Shown here in pieces: positions 41,578 to 50,577 of a stretch of 64,000 bases of DNA. The stretch's first letter is position 1; each line of letters begins with the position of its first letter. The stretch is from Streptomyces sp. TSRI0107. Its GTDB lineage: Bacteria > Actinomycetota > Actinomycetes > Streptomycetales > Streptomycetaceae. Position numbers and translations under genes: made by a program. The stretch is from assembly GCF_001905845.1 (NCBI RefSeq), contig NZ_LIVZ01000004.1, positions 620,001-684,000 on the forward strand, given 5' to 3'. The notes under the pieces were generated by a model, which saw only the letters and a list, made by a program, of their open reading frames with translations, was not told where the DNA came from and searched no databases.

Positions 41578-42143
41578 CGGGCGTACGCCCCGAGTCCGAC
41601 GAGGCAGTACACGTACTCGCTGACGGTGACTCCGTTGAGGGTGTAGCGGGACGAGAAGGCGTACTGGGTCTGCGGGTTGTCGTTGCAGCGGCTCATGTCG
41701 GAGGTCATGGGGATGGACTCGATGACCTTGTAGTGCGCGTCGGAGGCGTTGCAGTCGACCTCGTCGACGTTGCTGACGCTCTGGGCGGTGGTGGAGTTCG
41801 GCAGCTCGCCGTTGAGGCAGGTGCCGGAGGTGTACGGGTCGGGTTCCTCGGTCTCGGACGGCTCCGCGTAGGGGTCCTCGTACGAATCGTCGGAGTCGTC
41901 GTAGCCCCCGGAGTCGCCGTAGTCATCCGAGTACGTGTCCTCCGCATACGGATCTTCCGTGGAGGGGTCCTCGGTGTACGGGTCGTACGGCGAGGAGGTC
42001 GCGTAGGAATCGGAGGACGAGTTGCTGCTGTCGTCGTTCGTCTGGCTGGTGCAGCCGACGGTCAAGAGCACGGCCCCGGCGACCGCGACCACCGCAAGGC
42101 GGCCACGAGCCCCCGCACCGGACTGCTGCGCTGTTTGTGACAT
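41574..42143 (-). CDS. Lipoprotein (LppU/SCO3897-like) cotranscribed with the lectin kinase
   Basis: A 189-residue lipoprotein. The signal peptide ends with a lipobox VLLTVGC (Cys at residue 31). A Ser/Asp/Tyr/Glu-rich low-complexity region (SPYDPYTEDPSTEDPYAED) is followed by a compact domain of about 85 residues starting GTCLNGELPN and containing VDEVDCNASDAHYKVIE and YVYCLVGLG, with four Cys. This resembles the LppU/SCO3897 family of unknown function. It overlaps the kinase start by 4 bp. It may present or bind a signal for the kinase. Confidence 0.8.
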   Translation of the reverse strand: MSQTAQQSGAGARGRLAVVAVAGAVLLTVGCTSQTNDDSSNSSSDSYATSSPYDPYTEDPSTEDPYAEDTYSDDYGDSGGYDDSDDSYEDPYAEPSETEEPDPYTSGTCLNGELPNSTTAQSVSNVDEVDCNASDAHYKVIESIPMTSDMSRCNDNPQTQYAFSSRYTLNGVTVSEYVYCLVGLGAYAR

Positions 42144-42183
42144 GCCGTCAGTGTGGTGCAGCGAGAGGTAGTACTGGAAGATC

Positions 42184-42206
42184 TTTCTAGAAACTGATTC
42201 TAGAAA
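42184..42206. promoter_or_regulatory. Paired TTCTAGAA operator-like sites
   Basis: TTTCTAGAAA at 42184-42193 and TTCTAGAAA at 42198-42206 are two palindromes with centres 13 bp apart, strikingly AT-rich in this region. They lie between the divergent lipoprotein/kinase operon and the TetR gene at 42231. Two dimers could bind on one helix face, and the TetR protein is the likely ligand. Confidence 0.7.
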
Positions 42207-42230
42207 TTCACGTGATCTACCCTGCACGAC

Positions 42231-42875
42231 ATGAGCCCCAAGCAGCAACGAGGTGCGGCGACCGCCGAAGTCCTCCTGGACACCGCCCTGCGCGTCTACG
42301 CGGAGGCGGGCGAACAGGGGCTGACCGTGAGCGCCGTCACCAGAGCGAGCGGGGTCAGCCTCGGAAGCCTCTACCACCATTTCGGCAGCATCGACGGCCT
42401 CCTGGACGCGCTGACGCGGCGCTGGCTGGACGAGCTGCTCGGCGAGCTGCTGGGAGCGCTCCAGCAGACCCGCACCGCCCGCACCGGCATCCGGGCGCTC
42501 ACCCGGACGTACCTGACCTTCGTGCAGAAGCACCCGGCCGCCTCCCGCCTGCTCCACTCCTCGCGGGCCGACCGCCGGACCATTACCCAGGCGAAGGAAC
42601 TCCGGGACACCCAGGAGGCCCGCGTCTCGGCGTTCGGGCTGTGGATCCAGACGCACGTCGACTCGGGCGAGGTGGCGCCACTGCCCCAGGCCCTGATGGA
42701 GTCCCTGGTCCTGGGGCCCATCGTGGCGACGGCCCGGCGCCGGCTGTCCGGCCTGGACGACGCCGACCTCGAGGAGGCGATGCGGGTACTGCCGGACCGG
42801 ATCTGGCGGTCCATCGCCGCGGAAGCGCCCGCCGTCGAACCACGCGCTATTGAAACGTCCGATCCAAAACCGTAG
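42231..42875 (+). CDS. TetR-family transcriptional regulator
   Basis: A 214-residue TetR protein. The helix-turn-helix is AEVLLDTALRVYAEAGEQGLTVSAVTRASGVSLGSLYHHFGSIDGLL. A helical ligand domain follows. It is divergent from the lectin-kinase/lipoprotein operon, and paired TTCTAGAA sites lie 25 bp upstream. Its 3' end contains the promoter for the next TetR gene. Confidence 0.9.
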   Translation: MSPKQQRGAATAEVLLDTALRVYAEAGEQGLTVSAVTRASGVSLGSLYHHFGSIDGLLDALTRRWLDELLGELLGALQQTRTARTGIRALTRTYLTFVQKHPAASRLLHSSRADRRTITQAKELRDTQEARVSAFGLWIQTHVDSGEVAPLPQALMESLVLGPIVATARRRLSGLDDADLEEAMRVLPDRIWRSIAAEAPAVEPRAIETSDPKP

Positions 42876-42885
42876 TCTCGCCTCA
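42850..42885 (+). promoter_or_regulatory. Promoter for a leaderless TetR mRNA
   Basis: TTGAAA at 42850-42855 and TAGTCT at 42873-42878 are spaced 17 bp, close to the vegetative consensus. The A of the next ATG is at 42885, seven bases after the -10, with no Shine-Dalgarno, so the transcript is expected to start at the ATG itself. The promoter lies inside the 3' end of the previous gene. Confidence 0.75.
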
Positions 42886-43481
42886 TGGCCCGACCACGGA
42901 ACTTCGACGAGGGACGAGCCCTGGACGCGGCGATGCGCACGTTCTGGGAGAAGGGCTACGAAGCCACCTCCACCCAGGACCTGTGCGACGCCACCGGACT
43001 GGGCCGCAGCAGTATCTACAACACGTTCAAGAGCAAGCACGACCTGTTCGAACGCGCGCTGGCCCACTACATCGACACCATGACGACCGCCCAGCTGGCC
43101 CTCCTGGAGGACACCCGGCTCAGCGGCGCGGAACGCGTCCGCGCCCTGTTCGCCTGGGTGGTGGACGGCGAGACGGAACACCGCGCGGGCGGCCGCAGCC
43201 TCGGCTGCCTCACCGTCAACACCACGGTCGAACTGGCCGGCCGCGACGACCGCGCCGCAGAACTGCTGGAACGCGACACGGCCCGCCGCCTGGCGGCCCT
43301 GCGCGCGGCCGTGGAGGCCGGCCGGCGCGACGGCAGCATCACCTCACCCCGGGACTCCGCCTCCCTCGCCCGCTTCGTCAACGCGGCGATCGGCGGCATG
43401 CGCGTCTCCAGCCAGGGCGGCGCCGACCGGGCGACGCTGGAGGCGATCGCCGAGGTGACGATGGACGCGCTCACAGGCTGA
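42885..43481 (+). CDS. TetR-family regulator (leaderless)
   Basis: A 198-residue TetR protein with helix-turn-helix ALDAAMRTFWEKGYEATSTQDLCDATGLGRSSIYNTFKSKHDLF. It has the TetR_C-type segment GCLTVNTTVELAGRDDRAAELL typical of AcrR-like efflux regulators. It lies 91 bp upstream of an MFS exporter in the same orientation and probably represses it. The mRNA is expected to be leaderless. Confidence 0.9.
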   Translation: MARPRNFDEGRALDAAMRTFWEKGYEATSTQDLCDATGLGRSSIYNTFKSKHDLFERALAHYIDTMTTAQLALLEDTRLSGAERVRALFAWVVDGETEHRAGGRSLGCLTVNTTVELAGRDDRAAELLERDTARRLAALRAAVEAGRRDGSITSPRDSASLARFVNAAIGGMRVSSQGGADRATLEAIAEVTMDALTG

Positions 43482-43511
43482 GAAGCACACCGCGCCGCTG
43501 GCGCTTCTTTT
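43481..43511 (+). terminator. Hairpin with T-run after the TetR gene
   Basis: AGAAGC at 43481-43486 pairs with GCTTCT at 43503-43508 and is followed by TTTT to 43511. The stem is short, but the U tract is unusual in this GC-rich genome. It would separate the TetR transcript from the MFS gene. Confidence 0.55.
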
Positions 43512-43572
43512 CATGAGCAAGTTTTGTACTGAGCTATCCATAACCATGTTGACCAAGTCAAGGAGACCACCC

Positions 43573-44721
43573 GTGCCCCGAGCCGTGTACGTCCTCGCGC
43601 TCGGCATCTTCGCCATGGTGACCAGCGAGTTCGTGGTCGCCGGGCTGATGCCGCAGATGGCGGACGGACTGGACGCGACCGTCCCGCAGATCGGCTACCT
43701 CATCACCGCGTTCGCCGTCGCCATGGCGGCCGGCGGCCCCTTCCTCACCGTCGCCCTGATGAAACTCCCGCCGCGCACGGCCCTGATGGTCCTCTTCGCC
43801 GTCTTCCTCGCGGGCAACGTCCTCGCCGCGACCGCCACCGGCTACGGCGTCATGCTCGCCGCGCGCATCATCACCGGCATCGCCTCCCAGGCCTTCTTCG
43901 GCGTCGGCATATCGCTGTGCGCCCAGCTCACCCGCCCCGAAGCGCGGGGCCGCGCGATCGCCGTCGCCATGAACGGCCTCATGCTCGGCACGCTCCTCGG
44001 CCTGCCGCTGTCCACGCTGATCGGCGAACGCTGGGGCTGGCGGGCGGCGTTCTGGGCGATCACCCTCATCACCGTCGTCGCCGCGGCGGCCACCCTGCTC
44101 GGCGTCCCCCGCCTCGCCCCCACGGAGGCCGGCGGCGGCTTACGCGATGAGCTGCGCGTCTTCCGGCGGCCGGGGCTGCTGCCGGCGCTGGCCACCAGCA
44201 CGCTCATCATCGGCGCGACGTTCTCCGCGTTCAGCTACTTCAACCCGATCCTCACCGAGGTCACCGGCTTCTCCACCGGCACGGTGCCGGTCCTGCTGAT
44301 CGCCTACGGTGCCGCCACCGTCGTCGGCAACACCGTCGTCGGGCGGCTCGCCGACCGGCACACGCTGCCGGTACTCGCGGCGGGCCTGCTGCTGAACCTG
44401 CTCTTCCTCACCGGCTTCGCCATGCTCGCCGACGCGCCCCTCCCCGCCGTCGTCTGCATGCTGGGCATCGGGCTCGTGGGCGTCACCATGAACCCCGCGA
44501 TGGTGACCCGAGTCCAGCGCGCGGGCAACGCGGGCCCGCTGGTGAACACGGTCCACTCGTCGTTCATCACCCTCGGCATCATCCTCGGCTCGTCGCTGGG
44601 CGCCGTGGTGATCGAGGGGTGGGGGTTGCGGGCGCCGCTGTGGTTGGGAGCGGGGATGGCGGTGGCGGGGCTGGCGACGGTTGCGCCTGCGCTCATGCGA
44701 GATCTGCGAGCGAGGCGGTGA
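43573..44721 (+). CDS. MFS efflux transporter
   Basis: A 382-residue major facilitator with twelve predicted helices. It starts at a GTG at 43573 with AAGGAG 9 nt upstream, better than the upstream in-frame ATG. The N-terminus VYVLALGIFAMVTSEFVVAGLMPQMADGL and the LTRPEARGRAIAVAMNG loop match the DHA1-type AraJ/SotB group of drug and sugar exporters. A TTA codon at 44140-44142, in the middle of the chain, would make full expression bldA-dependent. It follows a TetR gene and its 3' end overlaps the DUF397 gene by 29 bp. Confidence 0.9.
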   Translation: MPRAVYVLALGIFAMVTSEFVVAGLMPQMADGLDATVPQIGYLITAFAVAMAAGGPFLTVALMKLPPRTALMVLFAVFLAGNVLAATATGYGVMLAARIITGIASQAFFGVGISLCAQLTRPEARGRAIAVAMNGLMLGTLLGLPLSTLIGERWGWRAAFWAITLITVVAAAATLLGVPRLAPTEAGGGLRDELRVFRRPGLLPALATSTLIIGATFSAFSYFNPILTEVTGFSTGTVPVLLIAYGAATVVGNTVVGRLADRHTLPVLAAGLLLNLLFLTGFAMLADAPLPAVVCMLGIGLVGVTMNPAMVTRVQRAGNAGPLVNTVHSSFITLGIILGSSLGAVVIEGWGLRAPLWLGAGMAVAGLATVAPALMRDLRARR

Positions 44722-44893
44722 ACTCCGCCCAGGCGGTGCGGGATATCAGGAGGACGGGGCCGTCAGGGGTTTTGCTGTCGCGGATGGGGACGGCGGAGGG
44801 GAAGTCGGGGGCCGCTTCGACGCAGTTGCCGCCGTTGTCGCCGCTGTAGCTGCTCCTGACCCAGGTCGCCGCGCTCAGGTCGTACCTGTTCAT
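44693..44893 (-). CDS. DUF397 family protein
   Basis: A 66-residue protein with the DUF397 core WVRSSYSGDNGGNCVEAAP and VPIRDSKTPDGPVLLISRTAWAEFTASL. These small proteins are typical partners of XRE-DUF5753 regulators in Streptomyces, where they act with or against the regulator. It overlaps the XRE gene by 131 bp in a different frame on the same strand, and the MFS gene end by 29 bp on the other. Confidence 0.9.
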   Translation of the reverse strand: MNRYDLSAATWVRSSYSGDNGGNCVEAAPDFPSAVPIRDSKTPDGPVLLISRTAWAEFTASLADLA

Positions 44894-45722
44894 GGTGCTC
44901 GAACCCCTCCCTCGCGTCGCTGATCAGAGCGGCGGATTCGCGAGCTGACGGGATGTCGGCCCTGAGCACATCATAGGTCTGGCTATGGCCCGCGTAGACG
45001 GCCGGATCATTGCTGAAATGGCCCCGGTCCAACGACTCGGAGTACACCCACCGGCTGCCGGGCAGCTCCATGAGAGACATGGAAATGCGGGGCCGGACAA
45101 GTCCGAGAAGGCCGGCCGGGGCCACCTGGATGCGGATGTTGGGACGTCGGCCGACGCTCAGCAGATGGGCGCACTGGTCCCTCATGATCTCGGGGCTCCC
45201 GACCACGGTGCGCAGGCAACTCTCGTCCAGGATCACTGCGTACATCGGGCCGTCGTCCGCAAGGAACCGCTGCTGTCGGCTGAGCCGGGCCCGTACGCTC
45301 GACTCCACCTTCTCGGCGCTTCTGCCCCGACGGCTGAACAACGCTCGGGCGTAGTCCTCAGTCTGCAACAGGCCGGGCACCAGCAACTCCTGGTACTCCC
45401 GCAAGGCCAGCGCCTGCGCCTCCATGTCGACCCTGCGCTGGAACCAGTCCGGATGCTCCACCTGCGGATACCAGTCCACCTTCGCCCACAGCCGCGCCAG
45501 CACCCCACCCGTACCCAGCACCTCGTCGCACTTCTTCGCGAACGTGTCCTGAGGTACCCGCGCCCCCGCCTCGACCCGCGCCACATGGGACCGGTCGCAG
45601 TAGACCTCCTTCGCCAGCCGCTCCTGCGTCAGCAATGCCATCTCCCGGAAATGGCGCAGCACTTCGCCGAACATCTCCGCGTTCGTCGCACCGGAGGTCC
45701 CCTCCGCGTTCCGCCTGGTCAC
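44763..45722 (-). CDS. XRE-family regulator with DUF5753 domain
   Basis: A 319-residue regulator from a GTG at 45722 with GGAGGGGG upstream. The helix-turn-helix is FGEVLRHFREMALLTQERLAKEVYCDRSHVARVEAG (residues about 17-52), and DUF5753 follows (LQTEDYARALF, VILDESCLRTVVGSPEIMRDQ, SMSLMELPG). The frame continues 131 bp into the downstream DUF397 gene and ends in a Gln/Arg-rich tail (QRRQRRQLRRSGPRLPLRR). The family usually ends just before DUF397, so a frameshift or lost stop is possible. The pair often controls development or antibiotic production. Confidence 0.85.
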   Translation of the reverse strand: MTRRNAEGTSGATNAEMFGEVLRHFREMALLTQERLAKEVYCDRSHVARVEAGARVPQDTFAKKCDEVLGTGGVLARLWAKVDWYPQVEHPDWFQRRVDMEAQALALREYQELLVPGLLQTEDYARALFSRRGRSAEKVESSVRARLSRQQRFLADDGPMYAVILDESCLRTVVGSPEIMRDQCAHLLSVGRRPNIRIQVAPAGLLGLVRPRISMSLMELPGSRWVYSESLDRGHFSNDPAVYAGHSQTYDVLRADIPSARESAALISDAREGFEHHEQVRPERGDLGQEQLQRRQRRQLRRSGPRLPLRRPHPRQQNP

Positions 45723-45827
45723 CGCTTCCCCCTCCGTGCCAAACAGCCAGTCGCACGCGTCCAGCGTTGATTGCCGCTGTTCCCGTCCGCGACGCTCGAT
45801 ACACCCAGAGTCACGAAAGGTGTACGG

Positions 45828-46253
45828 ATGGAACCGGGAACGCTCGTGTACGACCCGCAGACGCGCAAGGTCGGTGCATTCCAGGCCAGGGTCGGCCCGT
45901 ACGCGCTGCTGCGCCCCGTCGGCGGCGGCCGGGAGTGGGAGGCGGACCCGGCGAGGATCAGGGCGGCCACTCCGGAGGAACGGCTGAGCGCCGGCGTGAG
46001 AGCGGCGAACGAGCGGTCGACGGGCCGCCGCCTCTTCCGGTTCGTGCCGTACACGATCTTCCAGGACCCGTCCGCGCAGCCGGAGTACGAGGCGTACTGC
46101 GTCTCGGGGGACGAGGCGGACTGCGGGGCGGCGTCGGGACCGCGGGCTCATCCGGCGGACGTCGAGGAGTGGCAGCGCAAGCACACCCAGGAGACCTGCC
46201 ACCTGCGTTACCGGCGCAGCTTCGCGGACTATGCCGTACTCGAGAGACAGTGA
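45828..46253 (+). CDS. Small conserved Streptomyces protein (DUF7848-like)
   Basis: A 141-residue protein starting at the ATG at 45828 with AAAGG upstream. It contains RRLFRFVPYTIFQDPSAQP, EYEAYCVSGDEADCGAASGPR and WQRKHTQETCHLRYRRSFADYAV, a Cys-rich pattern I associate with DUF7848. Such proteins lie beside XRE-DUF5753 regulators. Here it is divergent from that gene, with about 100 bp between. The function is unknown. Confidence 0.72.
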   Translation: MEPGTLVYDPQTRKVGAFQARVGPYALLRPVGGGREWEADPARIRAATPEERLSAGVRAANERSTGRRLFRFVPYTIFQDPSAQPEYEAYCVSGDEADCGAASGPRAHPADVEEWQRKHTQETCHLRYRRSFADYAVLERQ

Positions 46254-46729
46254 CGGCAGGGGCCGCCCGCTTCTTGGCCAGAGTCGTGCTTCCGCGAGCC
46301 GAGTAAAGGGCGCTTCACTCCGCTGCGCTGCGTTCCGCGTCGCCTTCGGCGATGGCCCTCCGGGCCACCCTTGACTCGGCTCGCTCCAGCACGGGTGAGA
46401 AGCGAGCGGACGGCCCGGAAAGACGGTGGCCCTCTGCCGGTTTCCGGCACCGTGGGCTGAGTTGCGCCCTGCGCAGGAGGCGCGTCAGCGCGGCGGCGGC
46501 ACGCCGGGTGGGCTTGGCGGCTGAAGGCGGGTGGGTGGTTGATTGGAAGTTTTGGGACGCCGGGGGGAGGAGCCCTTGGAACGGTGCCTGGATGGGTGGG
46601 GGTTGGGGGTGGCCCGAAGTTTCCCATTACCTCACGAGAACGGGGCGGCGTACTCCGACGGGATGTCGGTGTACGCCGCCCCGGGGGGTGGGACGAGTCT
46701 GCGGGAAGTGGCCCGCGTCGCCATCGCGG
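46254..46729. other. Non-coding 476-bp spacer with two hairpins
   Basis: No convincing gene is seen. GAGCCGAGT-A-AAGGG at 46296-46310 pairs with CCCTT-G-ACTCGGCTC at 46368-46382, enclosing an 87-nt folded unit that resembles dispersed Streptomyces intergenic repeats. A second hairpin is at 46642-46682. Between them the sequence is GC-rich and G-tract-rich (around 46560-46620) with no stem I can recognise. Confidence 0.6.
46642..46682 (-). terminator. Long hairpin after the ABC exporter operon
   Basis: GGGGCGGCGTAC at 46642-46653 is the exact complement of GTACGCCGCCCC at 46671-46682, and an inner CCGAC/GTCGG extends the stem. It lies 48 bp after the stop of the permease on the minus strand. 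It has no U tract. Confidence 0.75.
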
Positions 46730-47517
46730 TTACTTCGGGTCGTTGTCGAACTTGGAGGTCGACCAGAAGTAGCCGAGGATCACGAGGCCCAGGCACCAGG
46801 CGACGGCGAGCCATCCGTTGTGGCCGATCCCGGTGCCGAGGAGCAGGCCGCGCAGAGTCTCGATGGCCGGGGTGAAGGGCTGGTACTCGGCGACCGGCTG
46901 GAACCAGCCCGGCATGGAGTCGACCGGCACGAAGGCGCTGGACAGCAGCGGCAGCAGGATCAGCGGCAGCGCGTTGTTGCTGGCGGCCTCCGCGTTGGGG
47001 CTGACCAGGCCCATGCCGACCGCGATCCAGGTGAGGGCCAGGGCGAAGAGGACGAGCAGTCCGAACGCGGCCAGCCACTCCAGTGCGGTGGCGTCGGTGG
47101 AGCGGAAGCCGATGGCCACGCCGACGGCGCCGACGAGGATCACGCTCATCACGCACTGCAGCACGCTGCCGACGACGTGCCCGACGAGCACCGAGGGGCG
47201 GTGGATCGCCATGGTGCGGAACCGGGCGATGATGCCTTCGGTCATGTCGTTGGAGACGGAGACCGCGGTGCCGATGGTGGTGCTGCCGATGGTCATCAGC
47301 AGCAGGCCCGGGACGATGTAGGCGATGTACTCCGAGCGGCCGCCACCGCCGCCGCCGATGCCCGCGCTCATCGTGTCGCCGAAGATGTAGACGAAGAGCA
47401 GCAGCAGCATGACCGGCGTGAGCAGCAGGTTCAGCGTCAGCGACGGATAGCGCCGGGCGTGCAGGAGGTTGCGGCGCAGCATCGTGGACGAGTCGCGCAG
47501 CGCGAGGGAGAGGGAGC

Positions 47518-47521
<4 letters not shown>
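46730..47521 (-). CDS. ABC-2 type export permease (DrrB-like)
   Basis: A 263-residue permease with six predicted helices. The N-terminus is SSTMLRRNLLHARRYPSLTLNLLLTPVMLLLLFVYIFG, as in DrrB-type daunorubicin permeases; further signatures are EGIIARFRTMAIHRPSVLVGHVV and AASNNALPLILLPLLSSAFVPVDSMP. It works with the upstream ATPase, whose stop overlaps its ATG by 4 bp. Together they form a drug or lipid exporter at the membrane. Confidence 0.92.
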
Positions 47522-48477
<956 letters not shown>

Positions 48478-48511
48478 GAGAAGTGCCCCCTGTTTCAGTG
48501 ACTGCGAGCGG

Positions 48512-49177
48512 TTACAGGCTGCGGGCGGTGATGTCGCCCTGGCCGGTGGTGGCGTGGATGTCGAGTTCGGCGGTGCCGTCGTTCTTGAGGGTGTTGCTGA
48601 CGCGGCCGTAGCCGGTGCCGGCGTCCAGGGAGGCGGAGACTCCGCGAGCGGCGCCGACCGAGATGCCGCCCTGCCCGGTACGCAGGGTGACCGTGCCGCG
48701 GACGGCCTCGGTGATCTGGATGTCGCCCCGCTGGGTGCTGATCTCCGCCGGGCCGCCGAGGCGGCCGACCGTGACGTCGCCGTCGAGGGCGGCGAGGCGT
48801 GCGCTCGCGGCCTCGTCGAGCTTGACCGAACGGTGGCCGCCCGTGAGGGCGACGTCACCGAGCCGCCCGACGCCGCGGAACTCGGCGGCGGCCGCATTCG
48901 CCTCGACCCGCGATCCTGCGGGCAGCTGGACCGTCACCTCGACGGACCCGGACTGACCGAGGACCCGGTTCTTCGCCTCCGGCGCCTCGATCCGCAGCAC
49001 GCCGTCGCTGTAGACGACCTGCACCTGCTCGGCGGCCTTCACGTCACGGCTCTTGGCGGCGTTGGCCGGCAGGACCTCGACGGTCGTGTCGGCACGGTCG
49101 GCGGCGATGAGCTGGATGCGTCCGGCGGGGATGTCCAGGACGGCGGTGACGGCGGCCGGGGTGTCGAACTTCTGCAT
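48512..49177 (-). CDS. DUF4097 family beta-repeat protein
   Basis: A 221-residue protein from an ATG with AGGAGAG upstream. The repeating short strands (LDIPAGRIQLIAADRADTTVEV, VTVQLPAGSRVEANAAAAEF, DVALTGGHRSVKLDEA, GGISVGAARGVSASLDAGTGYGRVSN) form the right-handed beta-helix of DUF4097, like putative adhesins or LiaX-like envelope proteins. It lies 34 bp upstream of the DrrAB-type exporter and is probably in its operon. The function is unknown; similar proteins accompany stress-induced exporters. Confidence 0.85.
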   Translation of the reverse strand: MQKFDTPAAVTAVLDIPAGRIQLIAADRADTTVEVLPANAAKSRDVKAAEQVQVVYSDGVLRIEAPEAKNRVLGQSGSVEVTVQLPAGSRVEANAAAAEFRGVGRLGDVALTGGHRSVKLDEAASARLAALDGDVTVGRLGGPAEISTQRGDIQITEAVRGTVTLRTGQGGISVGAARGVSASLDAGTGYGRVSNTLKNDGTAELDIHATTGQGDITARSL

Positions 49178-49222
49178 GGTGCTCTCCTGTTGGCTCGTCG
49201 TTTCTGACATTGGAAACGCTAC

Positions 49223-49348
49223 GTTGCATTCAGAGATACGGCAACATACTTGTTGCGAAGTATTGCTGTCTTCGCAGCTCACAGGCGAGAAATCGTTGCA
49301 ACGGCTTTAGATTTAATGCAACGGTCCTTATTCCGGCTCGTTGCAATG
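49223..49348. promoter_or_regulatory. Array of GTTGCAAC-type boxes upstream of the DUF4097/exporter operon
   Basis: GTTGCAT (49223-49229), GCAAC (49241-49245), TGTTGCG (49251-49257), CGTTGCAACG (49294-49303), ATGCAACGG (49316-49324) and CGTTGCAATG (49339-49348) form six copies of one motif in both orientations over 126 bp, in an AT-rich region. Several regulator dimers probably bind here to control the operon starting at 49177. Confidence 0.65.
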
Positions 49349-49521
49349 AGAATGAGGTGAACGCTACAGCGAGGGCGTCACGCACCTCGCGCCACGCGGA
49401 CTCGGATCGCTAGGCGGTTCGGATGAAGTCGGCAGGGGCTCCCTGTGCTGCCGCGCGTTCCTGCCCGGATCGCTGTGGTGCCATTCGGTTGATCTCACCC
49501 ATCACCGGACAGGAAGATCCA

Positions 49522-50556
49522 ATGTCTCTCCGAAGACTGGCGCGCTCCCTGGGCAGCCTCGCGGTGGCCCTGGGTGTCACCTTCGCACTGCCCGCGACCG
49601 CCGACGCGGCTTCCACGGCCCGTCAGGAACCGCCACTGGTCATCGAGAAAACCGCCAACACGCCGGCCCCGTTCTCCCAGGGGCAGTTCGTGACGTACAC
49701 CCTCGCCGTGTCGAACTCCGAGTCCGCGACGCCGTCGGGCCCGGTGATCGTCGGTGACTCGCCTGCGGGTCCCGGACTGATCATCGTCGGCCTGCAGGGC
49801 ACGAACTGGGCCTGCTCGGGCGGCAACTGCACCTACACGGGCCCCGCTCTGGACCCGGGGGCCGCCTACCCGCCGATCACCGTCACCGCCGAGGTGACCG
49901 AGAACGCGCCGAGCGAGGTGTGCAACACCGGCTTCGTCGGGATGGCCGGCGGCGGCACCACCGACGAGGACACCGTCTGCAGCCCCGTCACGCAGAGCCC
50001 CCCTGACGACCCCGCCGAGCTGTCCATCGCCAAGTCGCACTCGGGAGCCTTCTCCCAGGGCGGCACCGGCACCTACACGCTCACGGTCTCCAACGCCTCC
50101 GGCGCCGGCCCGACCGAGGGGACGGTGACCGTGACGGACACCCTGCCCACAGGCGTCACCTACAACAACGCCACCGGCAACGGATGGACGTGCAGCCAAG
50201 CCGCGGGCACCGTCACCTGCACCCGCGGTGACGAGCTGGACCCCGGGGCGAGTTACCCGCCGATCACGCTCACGGTCAACGTCACGTCCGGCGCGGCGTG
50301 CAGCTTCACCAACTCCGCGACCGTCTCCGGCGGCGGCAGCCAGTCGGACACCGCGAGCGACGCGACGACGGTCGGCGGCGGCACCTGCGACGGGGGCAAC
50401 GGCGGCAATGGGGGCGACGGCGGCGGGGGTTCGATCCTGCCGGTCGACCTCAGCGGCATCCTGCCGATGTTCAACAACATCGCCGTCAACAACAACATCG
50501 ACAGCCCGGGAGCGACGAACACGACGAACCAGAACTTCGCCGTGAACGGTCCCTGA
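49522..50556 (+). CDS. Secreted DUF11-repeat protein
   Basis: A 344-residue secreted protein starting at the ATG at 49522, with AGGAAG upstream and a signal peptide (SLAVALGVTFALPATADAA). Two DUF11 Ig-like repeats (residues about 30-145 and 150-265) begin LVIEKTANTPAPFSQGQFVTYTLAVSN and LSIAKSHSGAFSQGGTGTYTLTVSN. Gly/Asn-rich segments and a C-terminal LSGILPMFNNIAVNNNIDSP follow. There is no LPXTG sortase motif. It may be an adhesive or matrix surface protein. The 15-bp terminator at 50578 follows it. Confidence 0.88.
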   Translation: MSLRRLARSLGSLAVALGVTFALPATADAASTARQEPPLVIEKTANTPAPFSQGQFVTYTLAVSNSESATPSGPVIVGDSPAGPGLIIVGLQGTNWACSGGNCTYTGPALDPGAAYPPITVTAEVTENAPSEVCNTGFVGMAGGGTTDEDTVCSPVTQSPPDDPAELSIAKSHSGAFSQGGTGTYTLTVSNASGAGPTEGTVTVTDTLPTGVTYNNATGNGWTCSQAAGTVTCTRGDELDPGASYPPITLTVNVTSGAACSFTNSATVSGGGSQSDTASDATTVGGGTCDGGNGGNGGDGGGGSILPVDLSGILPMFNNIAVNNNIDSPGATNTTNQNFAVNGP

Positions 50557-50577
50557 CGGCACCATCGCCCAGGAAGA

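Noticed and set aside
46560..46630. G-rich run as possible G-quadruplex or small gene
   Set aside because: G tracts are expected in such GC-rich spacers and no codon-usage signal supports a gene.
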